From Bacteroidales bacterium (GTDB lineage: Bacteria > Bacteroidota > Bacteroidia > Bacteroidales > UBA12077): 6,991 nt of DNA. Under the pieces are notes generated by a model. It saw nothing but the letters and a program-made list of their open reading frames with translations. It was not told the origin of the DNA and did no database searches. Shown piece after piece: positions 1 through 4,723 of the stretch. Both the position numbers and the translations under genes were made by a program. How positions within the stretch are numbered: position 1 is the first letter of the stretch; the number at the start of each line of letters is the position of its first letter. Where the stretch lies: positions 1 through 6,991 of the forward strand of contig DAOVYZ010000188.1 in the NCBI GenBank assembly GCA_030635365.1. The letters run 5' to 3'.

Positions 1-1214
1 GTATCATTCATTATATCAATTTGGGGCAAGGGGTTTACATTTACCATGGTTACAAGTGTATCAACAGGGCAAGTTCCTGTAAATACAATCACCGAATAAG
101 TTGTGGTTTCTGTTGGATTTGCAACCGGATTTGCTGACAAAGAGTTATCCAGTGAGCCGGAAGGGCTCCATGTGTAGCTATAGGGCAGTGTACTTCCTTG
201 TGCTGTAGGGTTTCCTCCCAGTGCCGCTGACTCCCCAATACAAATATTTTGATCGGCACCGGCATCTAAAATTCCAACAGGGTTTATTTCTATTAACATA
301 GAATCGGTACCGGCACAATCATATTCGTCGGTTACAGTGAGGTAATACCTGGTTTCAGAGTCAGTCCTCGCAGTAGGATTTGCTGTGTCTTCACCTGTAA
401 TAATTCCGGTTCCTGACCATAAATATGACCATTCACTATGAATTGTTTCCGGGCCAATGATTACATCATAACCCTCACAAATTAGCTTATCAATACCTGC
501 ATCGGCAACAGGCAAAGTACGTGCAGTTACATTAACGGTATCACTATTTACGCATCGATTCTGGCCATACCATTCGATTCTGAAAGTGTCATTTTGTGAA
601 GCAATGTATTCAAAAGTATTTGAATTTAGTTGTTCTATTGTGCTTGATAGGGAATACCAATTGATTGAATCATTAACTGTTCCTAAGTTGAGTTGTAAAG
701 TATTATTTAAACAAAGTGTTGTGTCGTTAGTAAGATTAATTACAGGCAGGGGATTTACCGTAACAGATACGGTATCTTTATTTGTACAGCCATTGATATC
801 TGTTAGTTCTGCATATATTTCGTCGCTGCCATAAAACGGGTGGTTAAAGTTATTTGCATCAATATCAGTATATGTTGCCGAAAAAGTGAACCAATTTACC
901 GAATCATTTACCGTTCCTAAATTAAGATTTACATTATCTCCATAACAAATTTCCGGATCATCACCTGAATCTATAATAGGAAGAGGGTTAACATCCACAA
1001 TAATTGTATCGTAAACAATAGCTCCGTACGATTTGGTTACTTCGGCCCAAATAGTATCTTTCTCTGTTATCGGTATGTCAATTTCTTTGGATGTACTTAT
1101 TGCTGTTCCCGGATTTACAGTATGATACCATTCAAAATCGCCGTTAACGCTAAGTAATGAAAAGGATATAGTATTGCCGGTGCAGATTGTTGTATCATTT
1201 CCCAGGTTGATAGG
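1..1214 (-). repeat. Tandem Ig-like (PKD/CHU-type) modules coding region
   Basis: This stretch encodes residues about 498-901. Modules start near residues 499 (INLGNDTTIC), 577 (IIDSGDDPEIC), 655 (VINLTNDTTLC), 733 (VADAGIDKLIC) and 812 (ILDAGADQNIC), a period of about 78-80 residues, and a further module begins at the window edge. Each has an early Cys, and in several a second Cys near the end (NGC, NRC, YDC, GTC) suggests a disulfide. Modules two and three share LGTVNDS[VI]NW[FY] and are the most alike, so they look like the youngest duplication. The family is common in Bacteroidota surface proteins as stalk-like spacers. Confidence 0.8.
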
Positions 1215-2705
1215 TTCCGAAATATAAAAAGTATCGGCAGATGTAAAATCTGAACCTTCAAATGCAGCATCAACAGACTGTACACTCCAGTAGTATTTGC
1301 CTTCTGGTAAGCTGTCGATAATACAGGTAGTATCTTCGAAAGCTCCTTGTTCTACAATTCTTCGTTTACCGGATAGAGTATCGGCATTAGGGGTAAACAC
1401 ATAATTTGCGGTTGAGTTATCTATAATCCATAAATCATATGATAAACCTTTTGCATCCTGTTCGTTATCCGAGCCATTATCCCACCAAAGAGTTACCTGC
1501 CTGCCTTTTGTTTTTGAATTTAAACCGGGTGAACTTAAAGGTATTTGGTTTGCTGTTAATTCATCGTTTGCGTGTAATTCAATTTTGGGGCCTGTAAGGT
1601 TATAGCCTGATATTACAAAATCAAGTTTGTGGTTGTTGTTTAAGTCAAACCATTGGCATGCCGAATTATATAATCCGGTTAATGATATCCCGTTATCGGT
1701 AAAACCGGTACCTGAGTTATTATCATACAGAGTTGTAGTATAACTTCCTGATTGTATTTTCCCTGTTGTTAAAAGATCGGGATAACCGTCTGCATCAAAA
1801 TCTCCAAATTTTATTGAACCATCAACAATACCTTGCAGGCCGGAAAGCAGGGTAAATGAACTTCCAATATTATTTTTGTATATTTTTAGGATATAATCAC
1901 TGTTTTCATCGTTTCCAAATACAGCTATATCAGAATATCCATCGTTATTTACATCGGCTGTTTCAATTTTACCTGAACGAATTCCGGGAATACCGGTGGT
2001 GCGTTCTGTAAACTCAAAATTGCCATTATTTAGGAATAAGTATGATTTTTCTATGAATGAACTGTTTAAACCGGCGTAGAATATATCAACCAAACCATCA
2101 TTGTTAAGATCAGTGAGTATGGCACCTCCATCGTAAACCCCGGAGAACGTTTGATTGGCAACGCTAAATGTAAGGTTGCCATTGTTTTTATATATCGCCG
2201 TATGATTTCCTGAACCGGATAGGCCTAATACAAAAATATCTGAATAACCATCAAGATTAAGGTCTCGGCATTCAATATGCCCATAACGCAGTCCCGGTAT
2301 GCTGTGACTTATGGAATTAAATGTTCCGTTTTGCTGATTAATGTATATATGGAACTCAGGATCGTTTGAAGCATTAACTCCCGACATCAGAACATCAAGC
2401 CATTCATCATTATTAAGGTCACACAGATTAATTGCATAACCGGTTAATGCAGGTAGCCCGATTCCCAAATCAAAAAATGTACTATCTCCATTATTTTGAA
2501 GTGCTTTAGCAAAAGATTTTGTATTGTCTTTTCCTGCTACCAACAAATCAATTAATCCGTCATTATTAAGGTCGCCTGCACAAATTACACTATTACCCGA
2601 CTCGGGGAGCAATGTTCCTGATAATTCTGTAAATCCTTGTGCTATTAGTCTTCCATCGTATAAAAGTCCTAAAAATAAAATCAGGACAAGTAATCTCCTT
2701 TTCAT
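1..2705 (-). CDS. Large exported FG-GAP/VCBS beta-propeller protein with tandem Ig-like modules (3' end outside window)
   Basis: The frame is open without a stop from the ATG at 2705 to the window edge, giving 901 codons of a longer protein. Residues 1-23 form a Sec signal peptide (MKRR, a leucine-rich core, then IAQ before Gly24). Seven calcium-loop motifs of FG-GAP/VCBS type start near residues 45 (DLNNDGLID), 96, 148, 199, 251, 302 and 354. Seven is the number expected for a seven-bladed beta-propeller like the integrin alpha head. A fibronectin-III-like domain follows at about 385-496 (GKYYWSVQSVDA), then at least five Ig-like modules of about 80 residues, each beginning with a D-x-x-x-C pattern and most ending in VNPLP. 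In Bacteroidota this architecture is typical of cell-surface adhesins or gliding-associated proteins exported by T9SS. The C-terminal sorting domain expected for that route would lie outside the window. The ligand is unknown. The seventh loop (DLNNNHKLD) and the second (DLNNDEWLD) are degenerate. The start is firm because the signal peptide begins there. Confidence 0.92.
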   Translation of the reverse strand, partial: MKRRLLVLILFLGLLYDGRLIAQGFTELSGTLLPESGNSVICAGDLNNDGLIDLLVAGKDNTKSFAKALQNNGDSTFFDLGIGLPALTGYAINLCDLNNDEWLDVLMSGVNASNDPEFHIYINQQNGTFNSISHSIPGLRYGHIECRDLNLDGYSDIFVLGLSGSGNHTAIYKNNGNLTFSVANQTFSGVYDGGAILTDLNNDGLVDIFYAGLNSSFIEKSYLFLNNGNFEFTERTTGIPGIRSGKIETADVNNDGYSDIAVFGNDENSDYILKIYKNNIGSSFTLLSGLQGIVDGSIKFGDFDADGYPDLLTTGKIQSGSYTTTLYDNNSGTGFTDNGISLTGLYNSACQWFDLNNNHKLDFVISGYNLTGPKIELHANDELTANQIPLSSPGLNSKTKGRQVTLWWDNGSDNEQDAKGLSYDLWIIDNSTANYVFTPNADTLSGKRRIVEQGAFEDTTCIIDSLPEGKYYWSVQSVDAAFEGSDFTSADTFYISEPINLGNDTTICTGNTISFSLLSVNGDFEWYHTVNPGTAISTSKEIDIPITEKDTIWAEVTKSYGAIVYDTIIVDVNPLPIIDSGDDPEICYGDNVNLNLGTVNDSVNWFTFSATYTDIDANNFNHPFYGSDEIYAELTDINGCTNKDTVSVTVNPLPVINLTNDTTLCLNNTLQLNLGTVNDSINWYSLSSTIEQLNSNTFEYIASQNDTFRIEWYGQNRCVNSDTVNVTARTLPVADAGIDKLICEGYDVIIGPETIHSEWSYLWSGTGIITGEDTANPTARTDSETRYYLTVTDEYDCAGTDSMLIEINPVGILDAGADQNICIGESAALGGNPTAQGSTLPYSYTWSPSGSLDNSLSANPVANPTETTTYSVIVFTGTCPVDTLVTMVNVNPLPQIDIMND
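1551..2636 (-). repeat. Seven FG-GAP/VCBS repeats coding for a beta-propeller
   Basis: This is the part of the surface-protein gene that encodes residues about 24-385. Loops of the form D-[LVF]-[ND]-x-[DN]-x-x-x-D recur every 45-53 residues at 45, 96, 148, 199, 251, 302 and 354. Each is preceded by a short hydrophobic strand and followed by strands often ending in a Gly-rich turn (VAGKD, MSGVN, LGLSG, YAGLN, VFGND, TTGKI, ISGYN). The regular period and the count of seven support one closed propeller. DNA-level similarity between the copies is low, so this is an old protein repeat rather than recent tandem duplication. Confidence 0.85.
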
Positions 2706-2721
2706 CTTTTCAGTTTATTTT

Positions 2722-2744
2722 TTAACCACAGAGAACACAGAGTC
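2722..2744 (+). repeat. Left terminal inverted repeat of the GxxExxY cassette
   Basis: The repeat contains two copies of CACAGAG (2727-2733 and 2736-2742), and a third copy follows at 2758-2764. It matches the reverse complement of 3287-3309 at 22 of 23 positions, the only difference being A versus T at position 14. It starts 16 bases beyond the start codon of the large surface-protein gene. Confidence 0.8.
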
Positions 2745-2843
2745 TTTCCTCAGAGAACACAGAGCTTTTCTTAGTCCTCCTATTAGCAGAGACGGGTTCA
2801 CAAAGAGTTTCTCTGTGAGTACTCCGTGGCCTTTGTGGTTTAA
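2722..2843. repeat. Left imperfectly palindromic CACAGAG arm
   Basis: These 122 bases fill the gap between the surface-protein gene and the GxxExxY gene. The outer end (TTAACCACAGAG) is complementary to the inner end (CTTTGTGGTTTAA) with one inserted T and one mismatch. A further inner CTCTGTG lies at 2811-2817. The RNA or single-stranded DNA could form a long imperfect hairpin. No T-tract follows it on the minus strand, so it is not a textbook terminator for the GxxExxY gene. The promoter of the surface-protein gene, if it is not further upstream, must lie inside this arm. I searched for the Bacteroidota -7 element TAnnTTTG and found none. Confidence 0.6.
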
Positions 2844-3221
2844 TTAATTTATTATTCGTTTAATACCATTTTTTAATAATGCTACATTGAAATTAATTAA
2901 TAATCCCAATTTATAGTTGCCTAATTTCATATAAGTTAGTATTTGAGCCAAATGTACATCATTCAAAGCTTCAACAGATTTTAGTTCAATCACCAATTCA
3001 TCATTAACTAAAATATCCATTCGATAACCACAATCTAATTTTACTTCTTCATAGACTAAAGGCATCGTTACCTCTTTTTTTACATTAAAGCCATTCTTTT
3101 TTAACTCGTAAAACAGAACTTCTTTATATGCTGATTCCAAAAGTCCGGGTCCTAAAGCGCGATGAACCTTTATTGCTACTCCAATTATTTCTTGTGTTAG
3201 TTCTTTACTTATTATCTCCAT
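2844..3221 (-). CDS. GxxExxY family protein, PD-(D/E)XK nuclease-like fold
   Basis: This is a complete 125-residue protein, the usual size for the family. The name-giving motif G-L-L-E-S-A-Y is at residues 26-32, within ALGPGLLESAYKEVL. The core of a PD-(D/E)XK site follows, with Asp69 in YRMDILV and the pair Glu79-x-Lys81 in ELVIELKS. The C-terminal part (QILTYMKLGNYKLGLLINFN) is also a family hallmark. The family is widespread and often multicopy, and the fold is nuclease-like, but I know of no established biochemical role. I see no signal peptide, so the protein should be cytoplasmic. No Shine-Dalgarno site precedes the ATG, as is usual in Bacteroidota. The gene sits alone between two CACAGAG-rich palindromic arms and is probably transcribed alone. 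All key residues are present, so the protein looks intact. Confidence 0.93.
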   Translation of the reverse strand: MEIISKELTQEIIGVAIKVHRALGPGLLESAYKEVLFYELKKNGFNVKKEVTMPLVYEEVKLDCGYRMDILVNDELVIELKSVEALNDVHLAQILTYMKLGNYKLGLLINFNVALLKNGIKRIIN

Positions 3222-3236
3222 TTAGCTAATTTTTAT

Positions 3237-3309
3237 TTAACCAGATATGATATAGAGAACTTCTCCGTGATCCCAATAATGATAAGGACTCTGTGATCTC
3301 TGTGGTTAA
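3237..3309. repeat. Right palindromic CACAGAG arm with terminal inverted repeat
   Basis: The outer 23 bases (3287-3309) are the right terminal inverted repeat, containing two inverted CACAGAG units (CTCTGTG at 3289-3295 and 3298-3304). The arm is bounded by TTAACCA at 3237-3243 and TGGTTAA at 3303-3309, which are complementary. The inner CTCCGTGATC near 3263-3272 resembles the outer CTCTGTGATC. It lies just upstream of the GxxExxY start codon at 3221, so any promoter of that gene is in or next to this arm. Confidence 0.7.
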
Positions 3310-3466
3310 TATTTTTAGTTTCATGTTTTTTTAGTTATTAGCTTTTAGCTGTGAGCTTCAAATTTCATGTTCAAAGTTTCAATTTTCAAGCTTTTAGCTA
3401 TTAGTTTTTATCATTTTATTAATTTCAAGTTTCAAATTTTATTTCTGCCAATTGTTAACTGCCCCC
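3310..3466. repeat. AT-rich intergenic block of short repeats
   Basis: I see no gene in this stretch. It is built from recurring short words. AGCTTTTAGCT occurs at 3340-3350 and 3389-3399, each next to TTAG/TATTAG variants. TTTCAA-type words recur at about 3356-3393 and 3424-3437 (TTCAAATTT, AGTTTCAA, TTTCAAGTTTCAAATTTT). The block separates the GxxExxY cassette from the RAYT-remnant element. Such AGCTTTTAGCT-like families are known from Bacteroidota intergenic DNA. Whether it is a degraded repeat element or low-complexity DNA cannot be settled from one copy. Confidence 0.5.
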
Positions 3467-3490
3467 GCTAAGCGAAGTCTCTGACTTCGT
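3467..3490 (+). repeat. REP-like palindrome, left copy
   Basis: The core hairpin is CGAAGTC-TCT-GACTTCG at 3473-3489, a perfect 7-bp stem with a 3-base loop. It is preceded by GCTAAG and followed by T. The copy at 3813-3836 is its inverse and differs only at two bases (AA versus CG in the flank). Confidence 0.8.
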
Positions 3491-3528
3491 TTGATATAAT
3501 GTCTTAGTCTCCTGATTATAAATACTAC

Positions 3529-3744
3529 TTAACAATATGTTTTCCATGGCATATTGATTAAAACAACTTCCATTAAATTTTCCATATCAGCATAATTTCG
3601 TGCACTCGAATATTTATAATCTTCAGGATTATAGACAATACCGGCCCGAACCGGATTATTATGAATATACTCTACTTTTTCTGCTGTAAAATCTGGTTTA
3701 TACAACTCAATGGCATGATTTTTTATTTGATAACCTGTTGACAT
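3529..3744 (-). pseudogene. Remnant of a REP-associated tyrosine transposase (Y1_Tnp/IS200-like), C-terminal region only
   Basis: The frame has 71 codons, against roughly 170-190 for intact RAYTs in this phylum. Residues 10-51 (HAIELYKPDF, then YIHNNPVRAGIV at 26-37, PEDYKYSSARNYA at 40-52) are the characteristic C-terminal region of this family. The HUH metal-binding motif and the catalytic tyrosine helix are missing, so it cannot be an active transposase. Residues 1-9 (MSTGYQIKN) look like the usual N-terminus of Bacteroidota RAYTs. If so, the gene lost its middle by an in-frame deletion with the junction near residue 9; that point relies on memory of the family. The last residues (NMPWKTYC) do not look family-like. 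A run of 11 T on the plus strand (3744-3754) overlaps the start codon. Flanking REP hairpins in inverted orientation support the identity. Translation of the fragment is possible but not demonstrable. Confidence 0.85.
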
Positions 3745-3812
3745 TTTTTTTTTTCTTTTCTATGTTTTAATCCTTATCTTTTAATATTGTAACAGACTAC
3801 TTTTTATTAACG

Positions 3813-3836
3813 ACGAAGTCAGAGACTTCGCCGAGC
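3813..3836 (-). repeat. REP-like palindrome, right copy
   Basis: The core hairpin at 3814-3830 is CGAAGTC-AGA-GACTTCG, the exact reverse complement of the left copy's core. It lies about 40 bases beyond the stop codon of the 281-residue exported protein, so on the minus strand it could also act as a transcript-stabilising hairpin. A second pairing option uses GAAGTCA (3815-3821) with TGACTTC (3839-3845). Confidence 0.8.
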
Positions 3837-3876
3837 TGTGACTTCTTTAATAAAAATATTGCAGCTCTATAATATC

Positions 3877-4722
3877 TTAATTTTTCAATATTGCTTTACA
3901 AGTTTTCAAGTATTCTGTTATAAGTCCTTTATAAACAGTATCGGGGTATTTATTTATAAAGGTCGAAAATAATTTATCCGCCTTTTTAATATCTTCAATA
4001 TCATCTGAAAGCATGTATTTTTGCAAATAGTAAAAAGCTTTATAAAATCTGGCTGGTTCTGACAGGTAGCTATTTGGATATGTATTAATTATTTTATCAA
4101 AAGCATAAATAACACTATCTCCCTCTAATTCCTTCTTAGAAAAATTCAAGCCATCCATTAGCGTATTAAAATTTGGCTCAAATAGTTTCAATACTGCGGT
4201 ATCTTTTACAGGAACTTCCTTTATTCTTATTGGTTTTGTTTCTGTTTTGTAATCCATAACCCCGGCAACTCCTTTTCTAATTTCTCCTTGTATAGGGTGG
4301 CCTATTTCAAAAATATATTCCCCATTATATCCTTTAAGATCGATGTAGTGATTTAATATTACCTGTTCTTTCTTTGTTTCATTTGGTTGTGTTGCTGTTG
4401 TTCTCGATATTCCCCATCCTGTGCTGTAAGACTCTTTCCACAAAAAATATCTTTCTAGCAAGAAACTATCCTTAAACAATCGATAACGAAGATTAAGCGA
4501 AAAAAAATCCAGTGGTCCTAATTGTTGCGGAATATTACTGATATTTTTCAGCTCTATTGTAGCCGAAATAGGTTCATAAGGCAAATAATTTACTTTGTTT
4601 AATCTGATTTTTATTTCAACTGCTTCGGGTGGGCATTTGTAAAACACTTCTTTACTTTGGGCATAAATAGTAATACATGCAAGTAAATACAATATAGTGG
4701 CAATAATTTTCTTATTAAGCAT
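3877..4722 (-). CDS. Exported protein of unknown function, predicted beta-sandwich plus TPR-like helices; candidate immunity or partner protein of the upstream metallopeptidase
   Basis: This is a complete 281-residue protein. Residues 1-22 are a Sec signal peptide ending in YAQ before Ser23. An LLAC at 13-16 resembles a lipobox, but the hydrophobic residues after the Cys favour ordinary cleavage. Residues about 34-170 look like alternating beta-strands, with LNKVNYLPYEPISATIELKN near 41-60 resembling Ig-like or BsuPI-type inhibitor sandwiches. Residues about 175-281 are helical and contain two TPR-like pieces (AFDKIINTYPNS at 207-218, LFSTFINKYPDT at 251-262). I do not recognise a named family. 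The ATG comes one base after the stop codon of the metallopeptidase gene (TAA-T-ATG), so the two are almost surely co-transcribed and perhaps translationally coupled. A small exported protein directly behind a modular peptidase fits an immunity protein acting in the periplasm, but it could equally be an accessory or substrate-binding partner. Confidence 0.9.
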   Translation of the reverse strand: MLNKKIIATILYLLACITIYAQSKEVFYKCPPEAVEIKIRLNKVNYLPYEPISATIELKNISNIPQQLGPLDFFSLNLRYRLFKDSFLLERYFLWKESYSTGWGISRTTATQPNETKKEQVILNHYIDLKGYNGEYIFEIGHPIQGEIRKGVAGVMDYKTETKPIRIKEVPVKDTAVLKLFEPNFNTLMDGLNFSKKELEGDSVIYAFDKIINTYPNSYLSEPARFYKAFYYLQKYMLSDDIEDIKKADKLFSTFINKYPDTVYKGLITEYLKTCKAILKN

Positions 4723-4723
4723 A

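Larger units (their letters stand above)
2716..3315. mobile_element. Putative GxxExxY cassette with terminal inverted repeats and a 6-bp target duplication
   Basis: The terminal inverted repeats are at 2722-2744 and 3287-3309. Read inward, both begin TTAACCACAGAGA and end TCACAGAGTC or ACACAGAGTC, matching at 22 of 23 positions. Directly outside them, 2716-2721 and 3310-3315 are both TATTTT, a candidate target-site duplication. The interior holds one gene, a GxxExxY-family protein, and no recognisable transposase. Each arm between terminus and gene can fold back on itself. The left arm runs from TTAACCACAGAG to CTTTGTGGTTTAA near 2831-2843. The right arm runs from TTAACCA at 3237-3243 to TGGTTAA at 3303-3309. 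Movement, if any, would need an enzyme supplied from elsewhere or the GxxExxY nuclease-fold protein itself. The boundaries are seen in the sequence; mobility is inferred. The duplication is AT-only in an AT-rich region and could be chance. Confidence 0.6.
3467..3836. mobile_element. REP/RAYT-derived element, apparently internally deleted (MITE-like)
   Basis: Two inverted copies of a 24-base REP-like sequence (22 of 24 matching) form the ends, at 3467-3490 and 3813-3836. Between them lies one short reading frame carrying the C-terminal region of a REP-associated tyrosine transposase. In known RAYT systems the enzyme recognises REP hairpins flanking its own gene, and this arrangement matches. 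The catalytic part is absent, so the element could move only if a full-length RAYT elsewhere in the genome acted on it. The structure is seen in the sequence; mobility is inferred. Confidence 0.65.

Noticed and set aside
2722..2844. CACAGAG units as a CRISPR or tandem repeat array
   Set aside because: The units are 7 bases long, partly inverted and unevenly spaced without uniform spacers. They fit palindromic arms, not a CRISPR array.
2524..2847. Plus-strand open frame of 107 codons
   Set aside because: It overlaps the signal peptide and first propeller repeats of the surface protein on the other strand and continues through the CACAGAG arm. It is not a plausible protein.
3833..3867. GAGCTG (3833-3838) pairing with CAGCTC (3862-3867) as a terminator after the 281-residue gene
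   Set aside because: The stem is only 6 bp with a loop of about 23 bases and no proper T-tract, so it is too weak to call.
4670..4680. Lipobox LLAC making the 281-residue protein a lipoprotein
   Set aside because: The Cys is followed by the hydrophobic ITIY and then a good signal peptidase I site (YAQ before Ser), so a soluble exported protein is more likely, though not proven.
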